Shown: piece after piece, positions 48,401-62,492 of the stretch
Numbering within the stretch: the first letter of the stretch is position 1
Layout of the letters: every line of letters starts with the position of its first letter
Origin: Echinococcus granulosus
Lineage: Eukaryota > Platyhelminthes > Cestoda > Cyclophyllidea > Taeniidae
Assembly: GCF_000524195.1 (NCBI RefSeq)
Contig: NW_020170410.1
Coordinates: forward strand, 840,523-904,522
Length of the DNA stretch: 64,000 bases
Direction: 5' to 3'
The notes under the pieces: model-generated
Seen by the model: the letters and a program-made list of their open reading frames with translations, nothing else
What the model was told of the DNA's origin: nothing
The model's database searches: none
Made by a program: the position numbers and the translations under genes

Positions 48401-49282
48401 CGCTAACCACTAACCCACAAAATAAACAGACTAATGTATAAACACTTGGCTACATGGTCTGTAGTTTTTAAACTATGTTTGAGAATAAACGCATATAGGT
48501 AAAAATATGTAAAATCACTCACCCGTAAGCCCTGCCATGGAAGTTGACCTCTAAGAAAATACATAAATACATATCCCAGAGACTCAATATCATCGCGTCT
48601 TGACTGTTCATGGCCAGCATGAGCGTTAATGCTCGCGTATCTGGCAGTACCGGTAAGATTCTTGTCATCCCGGAATGGTATATGCACCTTTGTGCGACTG
48701 TCTCTAAATGATGACACCAGTTTAGGCAATAGAAAAGCAAACCTGTATTTTTTGGCGAGGCCAAAGTCAACTAGAAATAGTCTGTTGCATCTTTGGCCAA
48801 TTCCCATCAGGAAATTATCCGGTTTAATATCACGATGGATAAGATTTCTAGAGTGAACATATTCAACACGCCAGAGCATTTGCTCAGCCAGCATGAGAAC
48901 TGTTTTCATGGTGAACCTTCGACCAACGTAGTTAAAGAGGTCTTCTAGACTTGGACCCAGGAGATCCATCACCAAGGCTCTGTAATCGTTCTTCATTCCA
49001 TCAGAGCCGAACCAGTGTATTCGAGGAACGGCAAAAGTGTTCTGTGAAATATGAGAAGTTGCAGTTATACAGTACCTGAAGAAGGCGATAGATCCTGCTT
49101 TCATAGACCAGTTGTGGATGTCTGGCATTCATGGGTTCCAGTTTAACAGCAACCTCTTCACCATTAGCGATGTTTAGACCAAGATATATGTCGCCGAAAG
49201 ATCCAGCCCCAATTTTCCGTATGAGCTTCCATCTCTTAGCAACAATAAAATCGTAGCGATTAGAAGGACCCAAGAGTTCCAT
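45419..49282 (-). CDS. CSNK1A1: Casein kinase I alpha, complete gene across the seam
   Basis: Exons 49076-49282, 48743-49041, 48523-48703 and 45419-45928 encode 398 residues. CK1 alpha is a Ser/Thr kinase of Wnt, Hedgehog and cell-cycle signalling that phosphorylates primed or acidic sites. Visible motifs: GAGSFGD (25-31), Lys47, HRDIKPDN with catalytic Asp140, DFG (161-163), SIN (193-195), and [16 protein letters not shown] across the last junction. The Asn/Gln/Gly-rich C-terminal tail (about 95 residues) is longer than in the human protein and unlike it. Introns 1 and 2 are 34 and 39 bp; intron 3 is 2,594 bp and contains the seam at 48,473|48,474. All splice phases agree. ATG 49,282 is used; a TTG upstream is not a credible start. 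Confidence 0.95.
45929..48522 (-). other. CK1 alpha intron 3, containing the repeat seam
   Basis: This is a GT-AG intron of 2,594 bp (donor GTGAGT, acceptor TTCTTACAAG). It holds a 12-base C run (46,554-46,565) and no recognisable gene. The 48,473|48,474 seam falls within it, 49 bp past the donor. Confidence 0.85.
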
Positions 49283-50177
49283 TGCACTAAACTTTGACAA
49301 TATTCAGGTACAGTCCACCTTGTGTAAGGACAAACCTACGACGCTGTTTTGAAGAGGCCAGATGGACATAACCTCCAGTAATTTAAACAATCACAAGGGC
49401 TGGTGAGCTCTTCAAAAAAACACAAATAATGCGCGTATTACAAAATGCACTGTGCAGGTCACCCAAACAACCATTTTTAGATAATTCGATGCGATACAGA
49501 CAGACAAACGGGATAAAATCCACTGAATTGATTCTGGCGTATTAATTAACTCTTTATTTATCTGACTTGAATGAATAGACAGCTAGCTGCTCTTACTCTT
49601 TCTATTATTTAAAAATAATTCAGATGCTACGCACTGGGCCTTTGTATGGCATTCTGCTCCTCACTAAGCATATTTAAAAGGAAAAATTCCTTGGCTTTGA
49701 AGTGTATTAGACCTATGAAAATGTGTTTGAGTCCACAAGAATTTAAAGTGGCTACAATCAATCTCCTTCCATTTTTTCAGCTAACAGTCAAAGTTCGGAT
49801 TTCGCGTAGATAGTAGCACCACGGTGGAACTGTTTATTCCACTTATTGATCACACGTTTTAAACCCATGTTCAGCATAAGTGGATGTTTTTAATCTTAAT
49901 ATTGTAACTTCCAATGAATTATGCTTTTTTTAGTGTAACAGTGGTAGAATTTCAGCCCTGTAGCACTTCTTTTAAACACACAAACAGGCATCCAACTGCT
50001 TTCGTAGTTGTGTTGCGTGACTTATTGACATGTAGGAATGATGTTGCTCTCGATTTTTGCTCGATTTCACTATTAGCCAAAGATCTGTACTAAAATTAAC
50101 ATACATGTAGTTTAAATTAGAGTTGTAATATGTGTTGTATTAATACATACAATTAGTAAATTTTGTCATGCCTTGTT

Positions 50178-51343
50178 ATTAAGGTTACAAATACGGCTGT
50201 AGTACGGCGGTTATTTAACTCCTGACCATTTTTGACTTGCCCACTGTACCAAGCCGGGTGGGCTGACTTTCAGCCCACGCCAGTAGCCCTAATACCTTCT
50301 GCATGTCAAACATATGCATCCTACCTGAGTATTCCGTCTCCTTTCGTCTTCTGAGAAGTCTTGGAACGCTGCATTGATGGTAACGGAAAGCGAACTTAAT
50401 GCCGAAAAATATCTATCAAGATTCCCACTACTGTGTGACAAACTTTGTGGGGCGGAAGAAGTACCTATATTACGGATTGGGGAATCGGCGATGACCCTAA
50501 ACAGAAGAACAAAATTGACGTCAACTCTCGGCAACTAATTCGGCCCTTTGTTCTGCAGGAAAGTTATTAACAACTGAAGTGGCACTGGCCGTGAAGCATC
50601 TTGAATAGTTTCGTTGCAGACTTTCTACACCGTTCCTGCATAAAGTTGTCGATAAACAGAACTCGCGATACCTCTTCCATTTCTCGACTAGATGGGTAGA
50701 GTCCAGATAGATGTGACTAGTAGTTCCGAAGTGAGAATAACTTGATAATGAGGAACAAACGCAAAACTTTTCCCTTACAAACCCGTGCAAAATCCCATCC
50801 ATCTCTACCAAATCTACTTTTGGGCCAGTGTCCTTTTGTCTATCCATGGACACTCAAGATGGCCAGTACAATTCCCCGTTCCTGAACCCAGCTCCCAAAC
50901 CGGACGAAATTCCTGATCCAGTCAAATTGCCAAGAGGGATCAGTGACGTTGCAGTCGTGTACCTCCCTAGCTGCATAAAAGTTTGGTGAGTGGCACGGTG
51001 CAATCGTGAGTGTTTCCTCACAACACCGACAACGTTGTGATTGTTGACGTGGGAGGTTGACCGAGGGGAGCGCCGAAGACGCCTCTCAAAAGAGGAGAGG
51101 GGCTATGTGATACGATGGCCGCTTAAAGCTTGGTTTTGGTAAAGGGCTGCTTTTGACTTGGCCGTTGTATCACGCCGGGTGGGCTGGCCTTCAGGCTATG
51201 CCAGTTGCCCAAATACCTTCTGCATGTCGAATAAGTGTATTCGGCCCGAGAATTGTCTTCTCTCGTCTTTAAGGAAATCTCGAAACATCACAGCTGCTGC
51301 CCTGAAAAATTGCAGGGAAGTAGAACAATACGCAGTGGCTAGT
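50178..51343 (+). mobile_element. TRIM-like element, copy A (repeat occurrence)
   Basis: This is the second occurrence of the element at about 1,705-2,870, between CK1 alpha and WBP2, with the same direct terminal repeats and polypurine run. Confidence 0.55.
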
Positions 51344-51729
51344 AATTAAGGAAGGAGATTTTGATTCCTGAATCATGGACAACTAATCAGATTTGAAGCT
51401 GATCCACAGCTGATTTTTGCAAGCTAGATCTTGTGACCACATTGGCTAATGAACGTGGTTACAAACTTTTTTGCTTCAAGTAAAAGCGTTTTTTTGAACA
51501 TGTAAAGTTAATCTGTTCGCATCTTGATGTGAACAAATATTTTTCAACGTTTTGCACATTATTTTGCAGTTATCATTTTTGTATTTAAAAAACATTTTAA
51601 ATTTATTCAATGTTTGTGGTGTGCATTTGAGGTTTTATTCAACATATTGTTTGTTTTTCTGTTCTGACGACACGTAACCGTTTTCGTTTTAGTGTTTTAT
51701 GTTTTGGTCCGTATTCCGTGTTGGCTGCC

Positions 51730-54123
51730 ATGTCAATTAATACAGCTCACACACAAGATGGATTAGGAGTAGTTCTCTTTTACGGAGAAAGGTGAGGCGT
51801 CTCTCTCTCCCATCCTTTTCTCAGACTTCTTATTACATATGATGGATGTAAGCTTACACTTTCCGGTTCGGGCCAGCAGCCTAATGGGAGGTACTCAGGA
51901 ACCGCGTATCTTACATCACATCGAGTAACTGAATCCTTGTTCACTTACAATTTAGGTGATATTCCTCTCCAAAGATAAAAGTCCGACACTTAATTCACTG
52001 AGCATGGCCTTCATCTATATGAGACGTGTAGCAATCAAGCAGCCAACGTTTGGACCCAACCACATTGAAGGTTTTGTGTTGTCTGAATCAGGCCAGTGGG
52101 CGGTAAGCTGACACCTAACTGGACGATGAATTCCGTTGCCACAGGTATTGGTTTTCTGATTTCCTATGTTTACAGGGTGAGATGCCCTTTAAGTTAGCGT
52201 TCAACCATGGAGGAGCAATTGAATTTGGAAAGAGCCTTCTTGAGCTCGGTACTCGAGCTTCCAAACTACAGAACTCATACGAGACTCCCGTTGCCCCACC
52301 ACTCTGCGAAATTTACGCCTGTCCTCCTCCGGCCTACACGCCTTTCGTGAACGACCCCTACTACAACTCATTTATGCAGGTGCATCCTTCTTTCTCTCCG
52401 CCACCAGGTTAGATTGGGCTTTATACATACTTCTGCGTGGGAATCTCTAAAACCCATATCCTTCTCTTTTCCTCCTAGTTGAGTTTCTGTATCAGACGAA
52501 CTCTCCACCGCCCTATCCCGGCGCTGTTCCTCCGCCTTACACACCGAATCCGGGTCCACCGCCACCATACACAGCGACTGCGGCGAGTCCGATGCCGCCT
52601 TACCCAGTCGGCGGCCCGCCACCTGGTATGTTTGATTACTTCAGGAGGTGGACCTAGTGCGTCTCCAAACTTGGTGAAGATGAAAACATCGGCTTCAGAG
52701 TGTGGAATAGGGGACAAAGAGTTGGTGTGTAGGGTCGTTTTGGCGCTCACGTACTAGCTTATGATCTTGCCACTTTACTAGATCTTTATAGGCTCTCAGA
52801 ATATTCCTCACCCAATGAGCAAACCTTAAATTGACGAGCTGGAGTCGTATGTCATACTACGCTTCTTTATCGTTCCGAACTATTTAATGTAATTTTCTAT
52901 CAGTGACTTCAGCGCGATCTATTTTAGCAAATATCGTACCGGTGCTTTTTTTCAACGTCTTCGATCAGTTGCCACCTAGATATTGTGTTTTTGGTTGTGA
53001 TTTCAAAATCCTACAAGTTCTGATATATTTGGTAGCCATTACCCTGTAGTATTTGGTGTGGCAAGTACTTTTGCTTAGAAACAACAAAAATGTTGGTTTG
53101 CATTGCTGTCTTGTGCGTGCATTTGATAATGCATTACCTCTTGACTATTTGCAGGTGACTGTAATTGACTTCTGTGGTATGTGTCGAGCTAGATATTGTA
53201 GTGGTTGCTGTTGTTACTGTGTATGACCCTTCACACTAGTTGTCATGATTATTTCACGAGCATCTCGAATGCACTCGTCACATAGCTATTTGTAAAATAA
53301 TAGCAGACTGTAAATGATGGTAATAGTTTCATTAATTGGCCGGTTTTTTGTCGATAAATGCACTTAAACTAGCCATGTTAGATTTCAAATTGCATCCATC
53401 TAACACGTTGATGAGTAGGAGGCGGTTTTATTGATAGCATACTTTTACAAATAACGTATTTATGCCATTTGCGTACGCTAATCTCTTCGAATCGGGTAAA
53501 TTTAACTTTTTTTCGGTGAGCATAGCTGAAGTACCAATCTACAAGTTAGGGCTATTTGAATATTGGATGAAACCGAGTTGTTGACTATTTAACTTCCAAT
53601 GTGTCTTTCCGCCAGACTATTGGGCTTTTGGTCAGATTATTATGGTTTTATTTGCGGATTATTTTATTTTTCTTCCATCTATTACACTGACCAAATGAAG
53701 GAAATGAGCTGTAATATCTCCGCTTTTCGTGTGATATTAATGCCCCCTTTTTATGATCTTGCGGAATTCTGTTTTGATAATCTAAGTCAGTATCTTTTCA
53801 ATCCAGAAAAAGGAGGATTCCATTTCCTACCACACTTCGCTACGGGAGCCAGTTTACCTATTACCGTTTACCAAAAAGCACATATACGGTCTTGCTCTTT
53901 AAATGGGCTTAGTCTTGAACCCCGATTAAATGAAACTTGTGTGCTGATGATGCATGTATCCTTCCATGGCGCTACCCTCTCAAAAGTGGCCATCATTCAA
54001 TTTCGCTCCTTTTTAGTTAACACCGGGTATTACTATCCATCTGATCCCAATACCTTCTACGCTCCACCCTACAGTCAGGCGTCCGCACCTCCCATGGAAC
54101 CGGAAGATAAGAAGAATCTTTGA
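51730..54123 (+). CDS. WBP2: WBP2 homologue, second copy
   Basis: Exons 51730-51791, 51825-51924, 51956-52102, 52176-52407, 52479-52625 and 54017-54123 repeat the gene at 3,257-5,650 at an offset of 48,473 with the same 264-residue product. It lies divergently from the complete CK1 alpha gene, 2.4 kb away. If the window is a circle read past its origin, this is the same gene seen twice, not a paralogue. Confidence 0.93.
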
Positions 54124-57100
54124 TTTGTGTCGAGCCCCGCTTTCATCATTAGAATTATTAATACTTGACATTCCTGTTTAATTTGCTAATTTTTCCTTCC
54201 GGTAAATTCTCGTCTCCTTTCACGCGTTGCTGATTGTTGCTTGTTTACTGGGAAGCGAAACCTGGCTGTGTCATTTGCAGTGAAAAGCTTTCGCCATGAA
54301 ATTGTTTTACGCCGCACGGGATTTCTCACTTTAAATGTTTTTCATTTAAAAACCGTTTGCGAGCTGCTCTCCTTCACAGGAGTCTTCATTTTGTCCTTGT
54401 AACAAGCAACTATTGAAGCGAAAATCGGTGTGTTGATCAGCAATAGCAGTGTGATGGAGGGCATTATAATGAAGAGGAAACTATTTCAGGTCTTTAACGA
54501 TGTGGGGGTTCTGATGAAACTTATTGAAACGCAGGGAAGGCGGAGCGAGTTTAATCTCTCGACGGTAATCAAGGCCTCGTCAAAAATGTCCCATCTGCAG
54601 ATATGTCGTTCTTGCGTCAAGGTAGGTGAAACTGTTGCAAAATTATCTTTTAAAAAGGCAGTGGTCGGTTAGGAAAGTCCACTCAAACTGCCGTCTCCTA
54701 TGGTTAAACTCAGCAAAATCAAGTCGAGCTGTTCTAACTTTGAGGTTTCAGAACCGAATTAGCTAGAACTAGTAACTTGCTCAGATTCTCATTTTTTAGA
54801 GAGCGCTTTTGTTGGCCTAATTTGTAGTGGGAATCTAGTAAAATTTTCAAACAGATATAACCAGCTTGAACAAATCTCTTTCCAAGGAGTGAATATTCGC
54901 AAGCACTATGGCGATTGACGACGATCACAAATGTTATGATTGGCACTAACCATTACGGAACCAATGCAACAACTGGCCTTACTCGAAGGCATTACAGGTG
55001 GCTGCATATGCCTTCTGCACAACCGTTGTTGATTCTAACTCTCCTTGATTCACCTTGCAATGTAACCAATTTCCTATTCTCTGGAAACGGCTAACAACAG
55101 CTAGAACATTCATCTGTTCTATCATGCAGTTGTGATCCGGTGTATGTCTAAAGAAGTTATCTAATTAATGGTCTGGAAGAAATTGCTGTAGCCGCATGGA
55201 AAAAATTAAGCTACATGATCATAATAAGAAGAGAAGCACGTGATTCTTCCTGCTCCAAGCATTGCCTTTGCAGTTCTGAGTTGCCACAGCTCTCTGCGTT
55301 AAATTCCGCAATAGTCGTGGGCGACTTTGAAAAGACCCACGAGAAAGAAGTACAGATGGTTTTATGAATTTGCATCACGGTGAGAATGTTCCTAATCGCA
55401 TGTAGAATTCGTTGTTAAATGTCTGTCGTTGGGTGGTTCATTTGTGAAGTAGTGGCACAGCCTGGACAATACTTGGCAGTAGAATGCTTCCGAACATTTA
55501 CACTTCATTTGTGTTCCGTTTATCACCATTTTGGCTATTGAATGATCTACTTGATGCAAACCCAACTTCTAGTGATACCAGACGATACCGGTTGTTCAAG
55601 ATTTCTCCTTCCCTGGGGATGAAGTAATGTCTGCTTTGTCCAAGTCTCTGTAATTCATTGAACTTAGTTTTTGATCTCCACAATGAATTTAGGCACTAAC
55701 GGCCAACTTTGTTGGCGATGCATGGGCCATGGCTAGTGAACAAGGGATGATTTTCGTTACTTTGTTTGTTTAACTCCTCGTTTTATTGACGCAGATACTT
55801 AATGCCCCAGCATTGTACTTCTGCTAGGCGGCGTAGTCTCCGAGTTATGCCAATAGCCTCTCAACCCTTCTGCAAGACCTCGGGCGCTACAAAATAAATC
55901 CAGTTGAAAATAGACCAATCTTTCATGAGTCGCATCAAAATGATTTTAAATATAATATTAAGCAATCTCAATAGTGGATTTAGCGGTGAGGGACAAATTT
56001 CTAGCGCTTCTGCTTCATAAAATAATCATTTACTTAGCCACGGCAATAATTAGTGACATTGATGAAATTGGTTGTCGAACTAAATACGTAAAGTAGTGAC
56101 AAGCAGGGAATCGCAGAGGTTTGCTGTCTAAATTCAGATTATGAAATTCGTGGAAATATCTAGCGTTCGCGGCCAGATTGCAAAAAGGTGACTTGATTAA
56201 ATAGTAGTAATAAACAGAAACTAAAAAGCGAGCCTAAAGCTTCTGCTATCTGGGCTGCTGACTTCCTTTCGAGTTTAATCACCGTTGTCGAAGTTTTGGT
56301 AGCTAAAAGATCTACTGGAATGTTTTTGCGTTCAATGTTTGATAGCAAATTCTCAGAGGAAGATCTGCAGTGCCCCGAGTCACTCCTGAGAACAAAAAGA
56401 GGCGCAATTCTTGGGCTAGTGGCGTGTCCTGGACGCCGTGCTCCTCAGTAGAAGAACAATCGTGGTGCTTTAAGTGTCCTCAAAACCGGGAGGAAGAGTT
56501 AAACAAATAATTTAGGTATTACAAATTAACAGTCACAATCCAAGTGCTCCATCGTTATAACATGATATCAACTATCATAGTTATTTGACCGACTCAACTA
56601 CTGTCTGCCAGATAAAAAAATTGGATTATCCTCAAACCAGAAACAGCCTACATTGCTTTCATCCCAATTTATCTGTTTGAGACGCGATTTATTTCAGCTT
56701 TTGACTATAACTTGACAAATAACATGCGAAGTTCGATTAAAAAAACGGGGCGTCACATATATGTGACAGCCATCTTTAACAACAATCTCTGAGAATTAAA
56801 AATTTGCAAGGCTAATAATTCTTTTCATAACCATTTCAAATCCTACTGCGATGCTTTAGATGAAAAGGAACTAAAAATCAAAAGCTGAACACTTATTCTA
56901 GTAAAGATGCCCTTTTAATGGTACGTAGTGGACGGTCACGAATTTATGCAAATTAAATCGCTATTAAACTGACTTCTAACGTGGTGGAGGTGGTAGCCTC
57001 TGGGCGTAACTTTGACGTAAGAGAAGTATTTGGCATCTTCATGCATTGTGGTTGCGAACTGAATCCTTATTTTTTTTGACGGTCTAATACCAAAGTTATT

Positions 57101-58322
57101 AAAATGGAGTGGACGTATTCATTGTCTCCCCCCCCCCCCCCCCATTACAATAGCATAGAGCCCCAACCTCACCTTTCATGCCAAAATTTCGGATTTGTAA
57201 TTAAGGCACTGTTTACAACTAAACCATTGATATGGATAGTAAAAAGCACTGTTATAAGATACTTTTGATATGCCCATGGGTGAGGGCAAATGAAATGCCG
57301 AAATGGCGGGTTAGTTTCATGACCTGACCTCATGTGCCCTTGTCGCCTGGATCCTATGGGTGAGTCAGCAAGAGATGTGACTTGCGTGTAAATACTTGAC
57401 CAGTAGAGACCCCCTGACCCCCACATTCGAGCTACGTTCCAAGTCTGGATCATCCGGTCAGCTGATCGACCTCGGGCTAAGAATGATCGCCTAAAGTGCA
57501 GTCGACGCAATTTCAGCCAATTAGGAGGGACTGGGGGGAGGTGGTTTCTAAGTTGTTTACGAAAATATTCACGAAATTGAAAAATTGTAGATACTTGAAC
57601 AAAAAATTTTTCTGGTAATACAGGCGTCCCTGCTAGTGAGACTGGTGTTTCCGGAAATTTTGAAGATCCCCTCTGGGTTCCAATATTTTATGCAAAAGTC
57701 GCTGTGTTTGAAAGAAATGTGTGGCGCTTTAGTTTAAAATTATTCAAACCACATAAAAAATTTATTGTTAAAAGACTTGTTTTCACTGGGTAATTGCTGT
57801 GGCTACAGCTGAGTCGTATTACCACTTTAAAAAATACCTATGTCAAGGGATTTAAGGGAAAATTACTACTATTCCACGTCTTTTGATCGAGAATGCCTGT
57901 AAATCAAAGAGGACTGACAACTAGTAGCCTATCACCAATGTTCTGTATCATACAGGAAGTCGGAATAGGCGAAAGAGGTAATTGGCAGGGTAAGCAACTC
58001 CAGTTTCCTAAGCTCCCTAGGAGAATGTAAACTCATTTGTCTACTGCATAGGTATTTTCAGATAGGGAAAGTTCACTTCTAATTTTAACCAACCGACATA
58101 CCTGACTTAGATTACATTAAAAACAATGGAGTTGAAATAATTTCAGGTGGGCAGTATCAGAAACATTCATTTATGTATTTCGCTCCTATCGGAACCCACG
58201 CTAGACCAAGGAAGATTGCCTTAAAAAAAAAAACTTAGTAGCGCCATTTTGGCATAGTCACTTCAGCGATCCATCCCAAAAGCACGTCTGCTATTTCTTT
58301 AAGGCAATCACAATGAGAGAAT

Positions 58323-59423
58323 GTAGTGTGATACTTTGATTGCATTGGTTTTACGGGCACCTAAGCTTCCACCTTGGTACCTCTGCTGGGCGGCATGGCC
58401 TCCGGGTCAAGCCAGTAGACCCCAGCCCCAGCCCCTCCGTACGCTGGTGATACATACTCTGCCAAAGCATAATGCCTTCTTTAGTCTTCAGGGCAGTCTT
58501 GGGGCGCTATATTGGTGGCAACGGAAAGCGAATCAGATTCTAAGGGACCACTACGCTGCTTACTACTGTGGAAGACTAAACATCAACGTGACGGAAGGAG
58601 GGTATATGGCATGGATGGGAGAATCTGTGACGACCTCCAACAGAAGGACCGAAAATAATGTTCACCTTTGACAACCACCCCAGTCCCGTATTTAGCAGGA
58701 ATGCTATTAACTAGCTGGTGAGCCATTTTGAAAAATTTGTTACCTTACCGTCTAACGGTACTTGTATGAAGTTGTCTACTAAGTGAGCACGAGATACCTC
58801 CTCCACCTCCCTGCCAGCTGGATAGAACTCAGAGATATGACCGCGCAGCAATAAAGCTATAACAAAATGGGAAAGGGGGACAGATGCGAATCCCAGCCCC
58901 ACGAAGTCGTTTTAAAACCCGTCTTTGATTAAATGGCTCGGCTTTCAGGCCAGTGTTTTTACGACTAGCGATAGTCATACGATAGGGGTAGCTAACTCTC
59001 AAAAGGACGAAACTCTAGATTTAGTGGAATTGCCACGATGGATTAGTGGTGCTGTAGTCGCATATCCTCCCATTTGCCCGCAAATTGGATGACTGAAGCG
59101 GTTGGTTCGTAGGTGATTTTCCTCACAGAGCCAACGAGGGAAGTTGACCAAGCAAAGCGCCGGGGACGACGCTCAGACTGAAGGAAGGGGGGTAGATATG
59201 TAAAATATGACTGTTGATTTAAGGCTGTGTGACGGATTCAGGAGCTCTTAAGGCTCTGCTTTTGGGCTTTCGCTGAGCGGAATGTCTCCGGGCCATATCA
59301 GCGAACCCCCAGTCGACGATGCACATTCTGTCTTCAGGAAAGACTTGGGGCTCTGCAGTCATCACCTGACAACAGAAGCCAACGACGCATTCAATTAGAT
59401 GTGTTAGCTTTGCAAATGAAGCC
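58323..59423 (+). mobile_element. TRIM-like element, copy C (repeat occurrence)
   Basis: This is the second occurrence of the element at about 9,850-10,950, between the convergent WBP2 and MOB2-like genes. Confidence 0.55.
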
Positions 59424-60460
59424 AAGTTCAACAAAGTAGATTTATTCATTCACGACCTTCCGTCAGATTCTGCAATACGTGACTGTCGCATAAACAGAGA
59501 CATTAAGAGGAAAAATAGCAACCAAAACTGGTGTATGCAAGACCAGGATCCATATTTGTGCATAAAACTTTGCCAATAACGAATATTTTATTTAAGTTAA
59601 AGTACTTCAAAATACATTTATCAAAATTTTTTCATAACGTATTTGGCGACTAGTTTCTTCGATAAGGGGCACAACAAAAGACTACACTTGTGTTTTAACA
59701 AATTCTGACCTTGGTAATGGACTTACAGAGTAAAAAACAGACTTTATGACTTAAATATGCGTAGAGTATCGAATTCCAAGATTTTCACTGTAAAACATGG
59801 GACTTTTGGAATGTGTATTCTATCATTGTATTCTAACAGGCGTTTGCTATTGTTTATTTGTTGAAATCGTAAGGGATTGTGCTATTCCCGGCATTTGGGT
59901 CGATATGACCACCTGTTGCGACATCTTGAACGTCACAGTTTATTTCAATACCTTTTCACCAATGCATCCTCGGTGCCGGTTTGAGTGACCACACGACCAT
60001 CGAACGGAGGAGGTAAACAGGCAAAGGCACAGAGGACAATACTTTAGCACCCACACACCCTTATTGGTGCCTCTTGGCTCCACCTCACCCACCTATGCCT
60101 TTTTAAAAGTTTTAACATGTTTGCATCCTAGCGCTACTTAAACTCCATAAGTAAGTGGCATCTTTAGACTCAACGTTTTCCTAACATTTAATGGCAGAAT
60201 GTTTTGTAAAACTTCGAGGGCAACTAAATAATGACATCTTTATCGTCCCAGTTTTTTTTTCTTATTCACTGACCCCTAACTTTTACTTCAAAAAGCTGTC
60301 TGCCAGAGTCTAGTGTGACTCGACTTTGAAAGCATACAAATGTCATATTTCTAGTTCAGCTACAACAAGAAAGGGAGTAGAATGCACGTTTAAAATATAA
60401 AAGGTCCAAAATGCGCAAACAAAGTGACTAGAAGAGAGTCAGTGGCAGCGCAGTCATCGC

Positions 60461-61399
60461 CTAACTGGCGGTCTGTTCCTGCACTGAAGCGCTTATAACA
60501 ACCGGCAAAATGGATGGGGCAGGCGTAACGGAAGCGGTAGCAGAGGGCATCGAATACGATGAAGCCACACTAGCATCGGTAGTTACCGTTGCCACTGACG
60601 TCGGTGTCATCGGGTTCGTCGAAACAATCACATTAGGCGCCGGTGTTTCCAACAGGCGTCGATGAAAGCCCTGAAGAGCTGCCAATGCTCTGTTGTCCTC
60701 CTCCTCAATCAAATTAAACCGTGAAGTGAAGGCGAAGAAGTGTTTCGCGATAGTGTTCATATGGGCCACTAGATCCAGCTGCTCCAGATGGTTCACATGG
60801 GCGGTATAGATGTGTACGAGGCAGAGCAACAGTTTGCGGCAAATGCGGGCCGCCTCTTCGCGCAAATCGGAAGGCGAAAAGGCCTGGCCCTGTCTAACAG
60901 GGAATATTCGCGCCGATTGTATCGCATCATTGCACTCAGAGAGTATGAGACTGATCACCTGACGTACGGGTTTCTTCGTCTGCACAAAGGAGTCGGTGAA
61001 TTCTACATCGTCGGTGGCTTTTGAGGGGCTACTGCTACCACCTCCACGACACAAACAAACCTCGTAGAGGGGATCGAAAATGCTGCAGAGGTTCTCGACC
61101 AGTCCAATTGTGTGGACGGCGATCCATTCATCCTCTTCCAGAGGATGCTCGGGTTCCACAAGGAAAGGAAAATCGACAGGAGTGTTACCGGCGGCGGCGA
61201 GAGAGAGTTGCTGACGCAGGAAGGAGGGTTTGAGGTAAGGCGGTGGTGAAGGTGGAGGAGGCGAGGGAGAAGAATGTACGTCTGAGGGAGTCGATGTAGT
61301 GGTAGCTGAGATGATGGCAGTAGCGGAGTTCGGGGACGACATGGAACCACTAATTAGACCACGACTGACACCTCGAGCCTTACCCATCAACCACTCCAT
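60461..61399 (-). CDS. MOB2: Divergent MOB2-like gene, second copy
   Basis: This repeats 11,988-12,926 at an offset of 48,473, with the same 312-residue product: MEWLMGK start, HIYTAH zinc ligands, CLC in place of the usual cysteine pair. No differences were seen from the first copy, so it is probably the same locus. Confidence 0.8.
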   Translation of the reverse strand: MEWLMGKARGVSRGLISGSMSSPNSATAIISATTTSTPSDVHSSPSPPPPSPPPYLKPSFLRQQLSLAAAGNTPVDFPFLVEPEHPLEEDEWIAVHTIGLVENLCSIFDPLYEVCLCRGGGSSSPSKATDDVEFTDSFVQTKKPVRQVISLILSECNDAIQSARIFPVRQGQAFSPSDLREEAARICRKLLLCLVHIYTAHVNHLEQLDLVAHMNTIAKHFFAFTSRFNLIEEEDNRALAALQGFHRRLLETPAPNVIVSTNPMTPTSVATVTTDASVASSYSMPSATASVTPAPSILPVVISASVQEQTAS

Positions 61400-62492
61400 T
61401 ACGAATAGTGCAGGTTCAGCTAAAGTGAATGGTTGAGAACACAATCATGTACTTTTCAATTGGAACACGCTAACAGTCTGATGCTAACTGGAGACCACCA
61501 GGTGACAGCATGTGACAGCTTACCTCGCCTTGACAAAGTAGTTTAAAGAAAGATAATAGCTTGTAAAAAGGGTAGGTTTTGCCGTAATTACTGGATTATG
61601 GATATCGAACACAGCTGTTTTACGGCGAATAATCAAAGACCTGGGACGATTTAAGGGTGGCTTAGATTGGAAAAAGGTCTAAGAGAGCTAACCGATTCCA
61701 AATAAATGACTTGCTAAGATTAGTGATGGATTAGTAAATAAGAATAAGGAAAACACATAAACAAGCTACAAAGCACAGAAGGTAAAGTAATATGGAAGAA
61801 CGCTGACGTCGTTTAATATATACTAAGGACGGAATGAAGCGAAAGGCATGGTGATTGACTAGTGACATTTGGAAATGCTAGGAAAGTATCATACAAGGGA
61901 GAAAGGCACATGCCGACCCACCCCGTGAATCTAGGTATCAGGACGCCTCATAAATTTAAAACTATCGCTTTAGAGGGGCACATTTATACAAGGCACAGGC
62001 CGACTTATGAGAGCTTGTGACAAAATAAGCAAGCTTTCCAGTAATACTTTTTTACTTGACACATAGCTTTTAATTAAATGTGAAAAAGACTAAAGGGAAG
62101 TTTTTGTTCTCTAATGAAATCCGTTAATAAATTTGCTGCTTTCTTCTGTCTTTTATGACAGAAATAACCAAAACATTTGATTTCACTAAAGATTTACAAG
62201 TTGCCAGCAAATGACTGCTTTTGTTTTGTTTTGATATCATAAACGATATTTTCATGAGGAGACCCAGTTACTTTTTCTGAATTTACGGTATGGCTTTAAT
62301 CAGACTAATTGTATGCTTAATTAAATAAAGGCTCTTTTCTTAAATTATGATCAAGTGAGCACCAATAAAGCGATTTGCAAATGTCTTCATAGCTTTCGTT
62401 TAAATACAGGAACTGTTCACCTGGCACGCGGATTAAGTATACAATAATATCTGCTTGTCATCATTATATATCACCTGTGTTGAACTGATATT

